In this document: one piece after another, positions 25,043 to 33,413 of the stretch
Layout of the letters: each line of letters begins with the position of its first letter
How positions within the stretch are numbered: the first letter of the stretch is position 1
Assembly (NCBI GenBank): GCA_004376575.1
Contig: SOJN01000063.1
Location: 1 to 52,992 of the forward strand
Origin: a candidate division TA06 bacterium
GTDB taxonomy: Bacteria > Hydrothermota > DG-26 > E44-bin18
DNA length: 52,992 nucleotides
Reading direction: 5' to 3'
The notes under the pieces: generated by a model
The model's input: the letters and a program-made list of their open reading frames with translations, nothing else
Database searches by the model: none
What the model was told of the DNA's origin: nothing
Translations under genes and position numbers: made by a program

Positions 25043-26302
25043 TTGTGGCATGTCGTCTATAGCCTGCTCACCTTTCCTGTGTCGATTTCCCTTCACCTGC
25101 TCCGACCTTTGCTTAACGAAGAGTTCACGGAGAGGTTGGGAGAAGTTGCCCCACCTGAAGCGAGCATAGTTTATTGGTTCCACTGCGCTTCTGTTGGTGA
25201 GCTCTCTGCAATATCCGGTCTTCTTTCAGAGATTAGAAGACGAGAACCGGACTCTGGGGTAGTCATCTCCACCATGACCAGGACTGGAAAGGATCGGGCA
25301 AAGAGACTTTTTCCTGATGTCCCCTCCTTTCTTGCACCCCTGGACTCCTCTCGTTTTATAAAAACCGCCCTGAGCAGGATAAAGCCTTCGGTTCTTGTCA
25401 TCGCCGAGACAGAAATCTGGCCCAATCTGATAAAGCTGACAGCAGAATCTGGAACTCAGGTTGTGATGGTGAATGCGAGGCTCAGCGCTAGGAGTCTCAA
25501 CCGTTATCTTCTTTTCAGACCGCTTTTTGCCAGAGTGTTGAAGAGGGTCGAGTGGTTGTTTGTACAGACAGAGGCAGACCGTGTTCGGTTTGAAAGGCTG
25601 GGTGCGGAGAATCTACGTATAACAGTCACAGGGGGGATGAAGTCTGATTTGGACATACCTTCAATACCAAGAAATTCTATCAACGAGGAGTTCTCACTGC
25701 CAGATGAGAGGAAAATTGTGGTGGCAGGCTCTGTCAGACCCGAAGAGGAGAAGGAGATAATCGAAGCCTTTGAGATTGTGAGGGAGCATCACCCATCCAC
25801 TTATTTTGTGGTGGCACCGAGGCACGTACAAAGAGCTCAGAATATTGCCAGTCTCGCAGAAGAGAGGGGGATGAGAGTAACACTCAGGTCGGATGGCAAC
25901 TGCTATTCAGGCGAAGACATGCTCATACTTGATACCATTGGCGATCTCGCCAGGGTCTACGGGTGCGCTCATGTGTCGTTTGTTGGTGGGAGTCTGAGGG
26001 CCTACGGAGGACACAACCTTCTTGAACCTGCCATGTGGGGCTCTCCCGTACTTTTTGGGAGATATACTGACAATTGCGATGAAGAAGCCCGGGCCTTGAT
26101 CAGACAAAAAGGGGGGATGAGGGTGGATGGGTGGAGGGACCTTGCCTCCAAGTTCAATTGTGTGCTTGGAAATGATGGGTTGCGTGATGAAATGGGCAGG
26201 AATGCAAAAGATGTGGTCATACAAAGATCAGGAGTTTCGCACAGGATATACGAAGACCTCTGCCAGAAAAAAATCTTAGGGACTGGACATGGAAAACGAT
26301 AA
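25043..26302 (+). CDS. waaA: Kdo transferase
   Basis: 419 residues of the GT30 family, membrane-associated at the inner leaflet, adding Kdo to lipid IVA. Motifs: FHCASVGELSA with catalytic Glu53, VVISTMTRTGKDRA, VIAETEIWPNLI, VMVNARLSARS, VTGGMKSDLD, VVAGSVRPEEEKEI and FVGGSLRAYGGHNLLEPAMWG. The TTG start at 25043 is close behind GAGGTGA. The 3' end overlaps lpxK by 14 bases. How many Kdo residues it adds cannot be read from the sequence. Confidence 0.95.
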   Translation: MWHVVYSLLTFPVSISLHLLRPLLNEEFTERLGEVAPPEASIVYWFHCASVGELSAISGLLSEIRRREPDSGVVISTMTRTGKDRAKRLFPDVPSFLAPLDSSRFIKTALSRIKPSVLVIAETEIWPNLIKLTAESGTQVVMVNARLSARSLNRYLLFRPLFARVLKRVEWLFVQTEADRVRFERLGAENLRITVTGGMKSDLDIPSIPRNSINEEFSLPDERKIVVAGSVRPEEEKEIIEAFEIVREHHPSTYFVVAPRHVQRAQNIASLAEERGMRVTLRSDGNCYSGEDMLILDTIGDLARVYGCAHVSFVGGSLRAYGGHNLLEPAMWGSPVLFGRYTDNCDEEARALIRQKGGMRVDGWRDLASKFNCVLGNDGLRDEMGRNAKDVVIQRSGVSHRIYEDLCQKKILGTGHGKR

Positions 26303-27377
26303 GCTGGAAGCTTTTCTCATATCAAGAATGGACCACCCTGCCGTAGACGTTCTTCTCAAAGCTGCCACGCCCTTCTATCCTCTGGTCTATCTTGGCGCCA
26401 AGGCCCACGCTAATTTCAAGCTGAGGAGAAGGAGACTGCCTAAACCTGTGATAAGCGTGGGAAACATCACTGTTGGGGGAACTGGAAAGACGAGCTTCGT
26501 CAGACTTCTGCTTGAAATGCTAGAGAAGGAAGGGCTGAGAACTGCGGTTCTTTCCAGAGGATACAAGAGGACGGGAAGAGGACTGAGGGTAGTGAGCAAA
26601 GGCGGGGGTCCTTTGCTCGGTTATGAGTCCTGCGGCGACGAGCCGTGGATGATAGCGAACTGGGGGACGAATGCAGCGGTGCTGGTCAGCAGGGATAGGT
26701 TTGAGGCTGGCCTTGCTGCCATGGAAGAATATTCGCCAGATGTCTTCGTGCTGGACGACGGATTTCAGCACGTGAGCTTGGAAAGAGACCTGGATATTGT
26801 TCTACTGGACTGCACAAACGCTTTCGGCAATGGGAGGATTATTCCATTTGGCCTGCTGAGAGAGCCTCTTTCTGCGCTCAGGCGAGCCGACTTAATCGTT
26901 GTCACCAGATGCAATCAGTCAGATATTGTTGAGGCGGTGGAAACCCTGGCTCGGCAGTTTGCATGTGGTGTTCCCCTGATGAGGGCATCGCACGAGCCTG
27001 AATTGCTTGTGGGCTGCGATCAAAAGGCTCTTGATCTGGGAGAGCTCCGGGGCCGACCCGTCTATGCATTTTCTGGTATCGGAAACCATTCTTCGTTCTA
27101 TTTGTCCGTCCTTCAGTGTGGAGGAGATATCAAAGATACAAAGCCTTTTCCTGACCACCACAAATACACCAGGGATGAGCTGCTCGTAATGGAAACAGAG
27201 GCCCGGGGTTCAGGTGCCGAGTGGCTCCTCACCACTGAAAAAGATATGGTTCGGATTACGGATGTAAATTTGACAATTCCCCTCTATGCCCTCACAGTAC
27301 GGTTGCGGATTCTTTCAGGCATGGAATTGCTTGAATCCGCACTAGATAAAGCCCTGCAACCACCCCTTTCCCCGTAA
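26289..27377 (+). CDS. lpxK: Tetraacyldisaccharide 4'-kinase
   Basis: 362 residues. LpxK phosphorylates the 4' position of the lipid A disaccharide at the inner membrane. It has an N-terminal hydrophobic segment (PFYPLVYLGAKAH), Walker A ISVGNITVGGTGKTSFVRLL (63-68), LSRGYKRTGRG, GDEPWMIA, VFVLDDGFQH and LLDCTNAFGNGRIIPFGLLREPLSALRRADLI. The ATG start overlaps waaA. It is the last gene of the long rny-to-lpxK run, and a repeat island follows. Confidence 0.95.
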   Translation: MENDKLEAFLISRMDHPAVDVLLKAATPFYPLVYLGAKAHANFKLRRRRLPKPVISVGNITVGGTGKTSFVRLLLEMLEKEGLRTAVLSRGYKRTGRGLRVVSKGGGPLLGYESCGDEPWMIANWGTNAAVLVSRDRFEAGLAAMEEYSPDVFVLDDGFQHVSLERDLDIVLLDCTNAFGNGRIIPFGLLREPLSALRRADLIVVTRCNQSDIVEAVETLARQFACGVPLMRASHEPELLVGCDQKALDLGELRGRPVYAFSGIGNHSSFYLSVLQCGGDIKDTKPFPDHHKYTRDELLVMETEARGSGAEWLLTTEKDMVRITDVNLTIPLYALTVRLRILSGMELLESALDKALQPPLSP

Positions 27378-27867
27378 TCCCTGCCCTTCGAGCTGTAAGC
27401 CATAATTGACGAATTCACAGCATTTGGTGCCAGGTATAAACTTTTGGCTCTTCTCCAAGAAAGTTGGTGACAGGGAGAAGTTGGGGAATGTGCGGAGAAC
27501 CCTTGCCTGTGGCGCCGAGCAAGCTCGGCTACTCCTGAATGTATGGAGTAGCGCCGCTTGCGGCGCGCTAGGTTGGCGCCCAGTTCGAGGAAAACGGCGC
27601 AGAGTATGACATGGAGGAAAAGAAAAGTCAGACGCTCAGCTGCTTCGAAAGTGTCAGACATCCGCTGCTAGTTATCATTTAGAGATTAGGATTTGTTCCA
27701 TCCCTGGTTATTGGGCAGGGAGACCCTGCCCCTACGAAGTCTCAAACCATGGTGCCAGGCATGCACTTTTGCACTTTTGATAGAAAACACGCCACTGGTT
27801 GGGTGAGGGCTGGCCAAGATGTCAATGTGTCACGCCAGGCACCAAATGCGAGCCTGGGAAAGAAGGC
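27378..27867. other. Repeat-rich intergenic island after lpxK, no gene seen
   Basis: About 490 bases without a supportable gene. It holds a GCCGAGC/GCTCGGC hairpin module (27514-27535, identical to 29708-29729), a GCGCCGC/GCGGCGC hairpin, copy C of the palindromic module (27711-27735), and a 25-bp unit (27748-27772, identical to 29733-29757). Motifs of the type GGTGCCAGGC recur within it. No rho-independent terminator with a T-run is evident. Confidence 0.8.
27711..27752 (+). repeat. Palindromic dispersed module, copy C (half)
   Basis: GGGCAGGGAGACCCTGCCC followed by CTACGAAGTCTCAAACCATGG. It matches 11873-11914 with one mismatch over 42 bases, but lacks the GTAGGGGCGCGG half found in copies A and B. 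Confidence 0.85.
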
Positions 27868-27895
27868 TGGACAAGTGCGAGATTGGTGCTATGAT
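27868..27895 (+). promoter_or_regulatory. Probable sigma-70 promoter of the LVIVD gene
   Basis: TGGACA (27868-27873), a 16-bp spacer and TATGAT (27890-27895). The predicted start is about 10 bases before the TTG at 27913, so the leader is again very short. Confidence 0.45.
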
Positions 27896-27912
27896 ATTGG
27901 CGATTTCCCAGC

Positions 27913-29244
27913 TTGGAGGCAAAGATAAAAAGGGCAACCTGTCCAGCAATCATCATGGCAGCCTTGGTGGCTCCTTTCGGCATAGCCTTGGCTGAACCTG
28001 CAATGCCAGACTCCGTCGTGAGGGTGGGGGCATGTGCTACGCCAGGGATTGCTTGGGGTGTGTTCGTGCAGGGCGACTACGCCTATGTGGCGGACAGAGG
28101 GGCAGTAACAGTAGTAGATGCGACGGATCCCTCCTTTCCTTGGGTCGCTGGTACACTCAATGATCCGCTAGCTTGGGCATTGGGACTCTTCGTTGAGAAT
28201 GCCGTTGCATACCTAAACTGGACTGCATTGGGCAATGGCTTTTCCACGTTGGACGTTTCCAACCCCGATTCACTCTATGTCATTGGCTGGTGCTATGTGC
28301 CGCCAGCTGGCGGCCCGGATCCGACGGGCGTCTGTACAGTAGATACCATAACCTATTTGGCAAATGGTGATGACGGCTTGGGTATTATCAATGTGTCGGA
28401 TCCCGCATCACCAGATACTGTGACGTACTTCGATACGCCTGGATATGCGCTTGACCTCTCCACACAGGACACACTCGTCTTCATTGCCGACTATGATAGT
28501 CTTGTGATTGTGAACGTCGCTGACGTTCTGAACCCTTATCGTGTTGGTGCGGTCAACATGCCCGACAACTGCTACGGTATCTCTGTGGCTGGTGAATATG
28601 CGTACGTCGCATGCAAGGGCGGTTTTGGCTTTGGTAGTCTCGAGGTGGTTAATGTTTCTGATCCGTCTTCTCCCCAGATAGTCGCCAGTGTTGACAACAT
28701 CGTAGGGGACCCGCTTGATGTTTGGATTTCAGGCAGCTATGCCTATGTGGCTGCCGCAGATTACCCGTCTATTGAGGGAGGAGTAAGGGTAGTAGATATC
28801 TCTGATCCACTCAGCCCAAGTCTGGTGGCGAGCTACGATACACCAGGGGATCCAAGAGGTGTATTTGCAGTTGGCGACCTTGTGTTCGTTGCTGACTATG
28901 ACAGTCTGCAGATACTGAGACATATTGCGACAGGTATCAATGAATCAACGGTTGAGCAGCAACCAAGGGTCTTGAGGTTACGACAAAACCAGCCCAACCC
29001 ATTCACCGACTTTACGACCGTCAGATATGAACTACCAACCGCAGGCTCGGTTACGTTGGAAATCTATGACGTCACAGGGCGTCTTGTGAGAACACTGGTT
29101 GATGCGGCTCAACCTGCCGGCTTACATACAGCCATGTGGGATGGTAGAGATGAAGCAAATGGAAAGCTAGCAAGCGGTGTCTATTTCTGCCGTCTGACAA
29201 CCGAGTCAGGCACTCTGTCCAACAAGATGCTTCTGGTTCGTTAG
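27913..29244 (+). CDS. Secreted LVIVD-repeat protein with FlgD-like C-terminal tail
   Basis: 443 residues. A signal peptide (hydrophobic IIMAALVAPFGIALA, cleavage near ALA-EP) precedes about seven LVIVD-type repeats of roughly 45 residues (YAYVADRGAVTVVDATDP, LVFIADYDSLVIVNVADVLNP, GGVRVVDISDPLSP). These should fold as a beta propeller. From about residue 355 there is a FlgD-Ig-like tail: QNQPNPFTDFTTVRYELP, VTLEIYDVTGRLVRTL, MWDGRDEANGKLASGVYFCRL. Such tails mark exported surface proteins in FCB-group and related candidate phyla. No secretion machinery for it is in the window. The start is uncertain: TTG at 27913 has no ribosome site, and the ATG at 27955 also lacks one. Confidence 0.82.
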   Translation: MEAKIKRATCPAIIMAALVAPFGIALAEPAMPDSVVRVGACATPGIAWGVFVQGDYAYVADRGAVTVVDATDPSFPWVAGTLNDPLAWALGLFVENAVAYLNWTALGNGFSTLDVSNPDSLYVIGWCYVPPAGGPDPTGVCTVDTITYLANGDDGLGIINVSDPASPDTVTYFDTPGYALDLSTQDTLVFIADYDSLVIVNVADVLNPYRVGAVNMPDNCYGISVAGEYAYVACKGGFGFGSLEVVNVSDPSSPQIVASVDNIVGDPLDVWISGSYAYVAAADYPSIEGGVRVVDISDPLSPSLVASYDTPGDPRGVFAVGDLVFVADYDSLQILRHIATGINESTVEQQPRVLRLRQNQPNPFTDFTTVRYELPTAGSVTLEIYDVTGRLVRTLVDAAQPAGLHTAMWDGRDEANGKLASGVYFCRLTTESGTLSNKMLLVR

Positions 29245-29968
29245 TAGGGTCTACAAAAGCAGATTCTTCCCCCCTTCGCCTAATCGGCTTCGGGGGACTG
29301 CGCCCGACTCAGCGGTATCCCCTTAGTCGGGCTTGCGTCTTGTACGGCTCTGAAGGACAACTGGGCTCCTCTAGAATGACCCGTCTTCGCTCAACTTCGT
29401 TGAGCTTCGACGGGCTGGCGCAGCCCGACGTAGCTAGCGAAAGCGTAGTCGGGTCACTCTGAGCGTTAGCCCTTCGTCTCACTCAGGATAAACTCCGAGT
29501 CTGCTTTTCGCATAGACGTGGGGACAGGCCCTTCGTGGTTTTGTCGGGTTTTGCCTTCGTAATAAGTCTTCACCCTCTCCTTTATCCTCCCCCTCAGCGA
29601 CGGGGCTCGTGAGACGAGCCAGGAAGGAAAGTGAAAAGGGATGGCTCCGCGCTTCGCCAAGCCTCTGGAGTAGCACCACTTGCCTGCCTCGTTTCACGGG
29701 GTGGCGCGCCGAGCAAGCTCGGCTACTCCAGGCATGGTGCCAGGCATGCACTTTTGCTGACATCGATGTTGGGTGTCCTTGTAGGGGCGCGGTTTCCGCG
29801 CCCTTTAGTTTGGGCAGGGAGACCCTCCTTCGCTCTCCGTAGCTACGGAGGACAAGCCCTGCCCCTACAGAAATGTAAAAATGTAAAACCTGGTACCACT
29901 TGAACCTATCCTATGTTCTACATCTTACATCCAACGTCTGCAAGTTGTCCGATTTTTTTAAATTTCTC
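29245..29968. other. Repeat-rich intergenic island before mraZ, no gene seen
   Basis: About 720 bases. It contains several hairpins: GCCCGACT/AGTCGGGC (29302-29309 with 29325-29332), CGGGCT/AGCCCG (29411-29427) and CCCGAC/GTCGGG (29424-29453). A CACCCTCTCCTTTATCC unit is shared with the island at 11520. The GCCGAGC/GCTCGGC module (29708-29729), the 25-bp unit at 29733-29757 and palindromic copy B (29781-29868) follow. Short open frames here simply read through repeats. Confidence 0.8.
29781..29868 (+). repeat. Palindromic dispersed module, copy B, interrupted
   Basis: The same order as copy A (GTAGGGGCGCGG, CCGCGCCC, then GGGCAGGGAGACCCT), but the second palindrome is split by about 34 bases containing the perfect palindrome CTCCGTAGCTACGGAG before the CCCTGCCCCTAC end is resumed. 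This looks like one small element inserted in another. Confidence 0.8.
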
Positions 29969-29997
29969 TTGACAAAGGAGTTAGATGCCCTTAGAAT
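29969..29997 (+). promoter_or_regulatory. Sigma-70 promoter of the dcw cluster (PmraZ)
   Basis: A perfect -35 TTGACA (29969-29974), a 17-bp spacer and -10 TAGAAT (29992-29997). Transcription should start near 30004, just at the first MraZ operator repeat. Confidence 0.8.
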
Positions 29998-30002
29998 GCC
30001 TC

Positions 30003-30032
30003 TGTGGTGAATTGTGGGTAAATGTGGTGAAC
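30003..30032 (+). promoter_or_regulatory. MraZ operator: three 10-bp direct repeats
   Basis: TGTGGTGAAT, TGTGGGTAAA and TGTGGTGAAC are head to tail with exact 10-bp spacing. MraZ proteins bind direct TGG-containing repeats at one-helical-turn spacing in front of their own gene. The repeats cover the predicted transcription start, as expected for autorepression of the cluster. Confidence 0.85.
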
Positions 30033-30052
30033 TGTAAGGACATGTTGGTGTG

Positions 30053-30490
30053 ATGAATTACCAGGGAACATACTACTACTCTGTAGACCACAAGGGCAGG
30101 ATTGCAGTTCCGGCCAAGTTCAGAAAGGTGCTGCTCCCGGAGGCTGATTCTACATATGTGGTGACAAAAGGGTTTGATAAGTGCCTATCTTTATACTCAC
30201 TGGACCAGTGGATGAACTTCGCCGATTCGCTTGCCAAACTCCCCAAGACGAAAAGGCAGTCACGGAACGTGGTGAGATGGTTCATGGCGAACGCAGAGCG
30301 GGTACTGGTTGACTCCCAGGGAAGGATAAAAATTCCTCAACATCTCCTCGAATACGCAGGCGTCAAGAAGGATGCGGTCATAATTGGCGTCTACGATAGG
30401 ATGGAAATCTGGAACAGGAAGGACTACGAGGAGAATGCGGCAGCAGTTGAGGAGACAATAGAGGAAGATCTCGAATCACTCGATTTTTAG
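30053..30490 (+). CDS. mraZ: Transcriptional regulator MraZ
   Basis: 145 residues with two SpoVT/AbrB-like MraZ modules: MNYQGTYYYSVDHKGRIAVPAKFRKVL and ANAERVLVDSQGRIKIPQHLLEYAGVKKDAVIIGVYDRMEIW. MraZ assembles as a ring and binds tandem repeats to control the dcw cluster. The operator repeats lie about 20 bases upstream. ATG at 30053 or GTG at 30050 could both use TAAGGA; the choice changes one residue. Confidence 0.96.
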   Translation: MNYQGTYYYSVDHKGRIAVPAKFRKVLLPEADSTYVVTKGFDKCLSLYSLDQWMNFADSLAKLPKTKRQSRNVVRWFMANAERVLVDSQGRIKIPQHLLEYAGVKKDAVIIGVYDRMEIWNRKDYEENAAAVEETIEEDLESLDF

Positions 30491-30514
30491 AAATGGCTTC
30501 GAGAGGTTAGTTCA

Positions 30515-31399
30515 TTGACAGAGCATATTCCCGTGCTTTTGGAGGAAGCCATCGAGAAGCTGAGGGTGAGGCCGGGGGGGACCTATGTTGACTGCACAGT
30601 GGGAACAGGAGGTCATGCTGAAAAGATTCTCGAAGTGTCGTCCCCCAACGGAATTCTCATAGCTATTGACAGGGACAACGAGGCCCTGGAGATTGCAAGA
30701 GAGAGACTCAAGAGATTCGACAAGAGGGTGAACTTCTTCAAGAGAAGATTCGGGGAGCTGGATGAGATTCTAAGAGAAGCAGGCGCCGGTTCAGTTGATG
30801 GGTTCCTTTTCGATCTGGGCATTTCTTCTGTTCAGATCGGGAACCCTGAGAGGGGATTCAGCTACAGGTTGGACGGTCCCCTTGACATGAGAATGGACCA
30901 GGAGTGTGAGTTTACCGCCGCCGACCTCCTCAACGAGCTCGAAGTTGACGAGCTGCAGCAGATAATACGAGCATATGGGGAGGAGAGGTGGTCGAGGAGG
31001 GTCGCCAGGTCGATCGTGCAGGAGAAGAAGAGGGGAAGGGTTGCATCGACAGGGCAGCTCGCATCTGTCGTGAGGAGGTCGGTCGGCGGTAAGCTTGCTC
31101 ACAAGTCCCTGGCACGGGTCTTTCAGGCTCTAAGAATCAAAGTGAACAATGAGCTGGAAGAGATTACGGCCGGTCTTGATTCTGCTCTTGAAAACACGAA
31201 GAAAGGCGGAAGGATTGTTGTCATTGCATACCATTCACTAGAGGACAGGATAGTGAAGCGCAGATTCCTCGAGTTGTCCAGGGGGTCCACACCAACTGTC
31301 AAGTTGATCACCAAAAAGGTGATCAAGCCACAAGAGGGAGAACTCAAGGCCAACAAGAGGTCACGCAGCGCAAGGCTCAGGGCTGCGGAGGCTGTCTAA
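30515..31399 (+). CDS. rsmH: 16S rRNA m4C1402 methyltransferase
   Basis: 294 residues, the MraW/RsmH family. The SAM-binding region is YVDCTVGTGGHAEKIL, followed by AIDRDNEALEIARERL, FLFDLGISSVQIGNPERGFSYRLDGPLDMRMD, LARVFQALRIKVNNEL and the C-terminal IVVIAYHSLEDRIVKRRF. It methylates the N4 of C1402 in the ribosomal P site. TTG start at 30515 behind GAGAGG, second gene of the dcw cluster as usual. Confidence 0.96.
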   Translation: MTEHIPVLLEEAIEKLRVRPGGTYVDCTVGTGGHAEKILEVSSPNGILIAIDRDNEALEIARERLKRFDKRVNFFKRRFGELDEILREAGAGSVDGFLFDLGISSVQIGNPERGFSYRLDGPLDMRMDQECEFTAADLLNELEVDELQQIIRAYGEERWSRRVARSIVQEKKRGRVASTGQLASVVRRSVGGKLAHKSLARVFQALRIKVNNELEEITAGLDSALENTKKGGRIVVIAYHSLEDRIVKRRFLELSRGSTPTVKLITKKVIKPQEGELKANKRSRSARLRAAEAV

Positions 31400-31741
31400 G
31401 TGAAAAAAGCGAAAAGAGGAGTGTTGAGGAGTAGAGTCTTTACCACATTCCTCTTCTTTTTTGCCGTTTCCTTTGCTGTCTTCTATGTGTGGGAGCGTAT
31501 CACTGCTTTGGAACTGACTATCAGCGTGGAAGAGTTGAAGGACGAGATTTTGAGCGTGGAGAATGCCGCAAAAAGGTTAGAAATCGAAAAGACGGTACTC
31601 TCCTCACGCAGCAGGATAGAAAGAATCGCCATAGACCGGCTTGGCTTGAGGTTTCCAGCCGCGGATCAGATTGTCGTGGTGAGATCTGACTCAAGATGCA
31701 TACATTTGAGTGAAAAGGGTCGCATAAATGGGAAGAATTAA
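31400..31741 (+). CDS. ftsL: Cell division protein FtsL
   Basis: 113 residues: a short basic cytoplasmic tail, one membrane helix (FTTFLFFFAVSFAVFYVW), and a periplasmic coiled coil with the RIERIAIDRLGLRFP segment seen in FtsL/DivIC proteins. FtsL joins FtsB and FtsQ to activate FtsW-FtsI. The family is poorly conserved, so position between rsmH and ftsI is the main support. GTG start directly after the rsmH stop, and a 14-base overlap with ftsI. Confidence 0.88.
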   Translation: MKKAKRGVLRSRVFTTFLFFFAVSFAVFYVWERITALELTISVEELKDEILSVENAAKRLEIEKTVLSSRSRIERIAIDRLGLRFPAADQIVVVRSDSRCIHLSEKGRINGKN

Positions 31742-33413
31742 GTTTGTCGTTGTGCTCCTGGTGCTAGCCTGGTCAGGCCTGGTGTTCAGGCTGGGTATGA
31801 TTCAGCTGGTGGAAGGAAAGCAGCTCGAGGAGTGGGCCAGAAGGGAGCAGCAGTGCCGTGTCGTGCTTGAGTCTGAGCGGGGAAACATCTACGACAGAAT
31901 GAATCGGCTGCTTGCGGGCTCCGTGGAGGTCAGCTCCGTAGGTGCCGTCTGCCCTGCTATCGAGAACAAAGAAGATGTGGCCGAAGTGTTGAAAGACTTA
32001 GGCCTGGGCGAATACAAGGAGATTCTATCTCTCCTGAGGAGTGGCTCAAGATTTGTCTGGATCAGAAGGTCAGTTCGGGAGGAAACGGCCTTGCTGGTCA
32101 AAAAAGCGAAGATTCGTGGGATCAGCGTCTCCAGGGATTCCAGGAGACACTACCCGATGCGAAGCCTGGCCGGAAATCTTCTGGGCTTCGTAGGTGAGGA
32201 CAAGACGGGCCTTGAGGGAATAGAGTATCAGTTCGAATCTATACTTGGCGGTTCACCAGGATGGGCTGTACTCCAGAGGGTCTCAGGCAACCATTATCCC
32301 TTCCCAGACTGCCCCAGAAAGAAGGCTGAAAGGGGCAAGGACATGATTCTGACGATTGACGCGAGTGTTCAGTCTATCTGCGAAGAAGAACTGAAGAAGA
32401 CCGTGGATAGGTTCCGTGCCAGGCAAGGAGTTGTGATTGTATTGGATCCGAGTACCGGCGAAATCCTGGCTATGGCCAACTGTCCCAGCTATGATCCAAA
32501 CCTTTTGGGTAGGGGTGATGCGAGTACGTGGAAGAACAAGGCGATCACAGACATGTTTGAGCCGGGCTCAACTTTCAAAATAGTTGTCGATGGTGCGGCG
32601 CTGGACCAGTCCCTGGTGGCTCCGGGAGACTCAATAGATTCCAATGGAGGAGTAATTCGAATAGGTTCGCTGAAGATACAGGATGTCAAGAACCATGGAA
32701 TCATGACTTTCAGTGAAGCTGTTGCCTATTCGAGTAATGTGGTGGCGGTGAAAGTGGCAAGGAGGCTTGGGAAGGAAGGGATGTATGAGTCAGCCAGAGC
32801 CTTCGGGTTCGGCAACAGGACCGGAATTCTGCTTCCCGGAGAGGCGAAGGGATTTCTTTCTCCACCAGGTGAATGGTCGGAGATCCGCTTTGCCAATGTG
32901 GCCATTGGCCAGGGTGTTGCCGTGACTGCTCTGCAGTTAGCAGTTGCCTACGCTGCCATAGCAAACGGCGGGGAATTGGTTGAGCCGACAATTGTGAAGG
33001 GAGTCATCGACAGCAATGGCAGGGTTCTCAAGAAATCGGGCGTCCAAGTAGTAAGAAGAGTCATCTCAAAAGAGGCTTGTGACAAATTGAGAGGCATTCT
33101 CACAGGCGTTGTGGAGTATGGCACTGGCCGGATGGCGCGCCTTGATGGAATATCTGTTGCCGGGAAGACCGGTACGGCTCAGAAGGCTGAGCCTGGTACC
33201 GGGTACGTTGATAGTAAGCTTGTCTGTTCATTCGTGGGTTTTCTTCCTGCAACTGATCCCAAACTCGTCATCGTGGTGGTCGTGGATGAGCCAGTTGGGA
33301 GACACTGGGGTTCAGATGTTGCCGCCCCACTGTTCAAGAGAATAGCAAAGAAGGTAATTGAGATGCGGCCCTACCAGTCAGACATATATTCGGGCCTGGC
33401 TGAGTTGCGATGA
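31728..33413 (+). CDS. ftsI: Division-specific transpeptidase (PBP3)
   Basis: 561 residues. An N-terminal membrane helix (VVVLLVLAWSGLVFRLGMIQL) precedes the pedestal domain with RGNIYDRMNRLLA, and the transpeptidase domain carries STFK (S281 nucleophile, K284), SSN (335-337) and KTGT (480-483). FtsI cross-links septal peptidoglycan made by FtsW. There is no PASTA extension. The stop overlaps the murE start in ATGA. Confidence 0.96.
   Translation: MGRIKFVVVLLVLAWSGLVFRLGMIQLVEGKQLEEWARREQQCRVVLESERGNIYDRMNRLLAGSVEVSSVGAVCPAIENKEDVAEVLKDLGLGEYKEILSLLRSGSRFVWIRRSVREETALLVKKAKIRGISVSRDSRRHYPMRSLAGNLLGFVGEDKTGLEGIEYQFESILGGSPGWAVLQRVSGNHYPFPDCPRKKAERGKDMILTIDASVQSICEEELKKTVDRFRARQGVVIVLDPSTGEILAMANCPSYDPNLLGRGDASTWKNKAITDMFEPGSTFKIVVDGAALDQSLVAPGDSIDSNGGVIRIGSLKIQDVKNHGIMTFSEAVAYSSNVVAVKVARRLGKEGMYESARAFGFGNRTGILLPGEAKGFLSPPGEWSEIRFANVAIGQGVAVTALQLAVAYAAIANGGELVEPTIVKGVIDSNGRVLKKSGVQVVRRVISKEACDKLRGILTGVVEYGTGRMARLDGISVAGKTGTAQKAEPGTGYVDSKLVCSFVGFLPATDPKLVIVVVVDEPVGRHWGSDVAAPLFKRIAKKVIEMRPYQSDIYSGLAELR

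Noticed and set aside
29609-29903. Short open frames in the island before mraZ
   Set aside because: They read through dispersed repeats and overlap each other in different frames.
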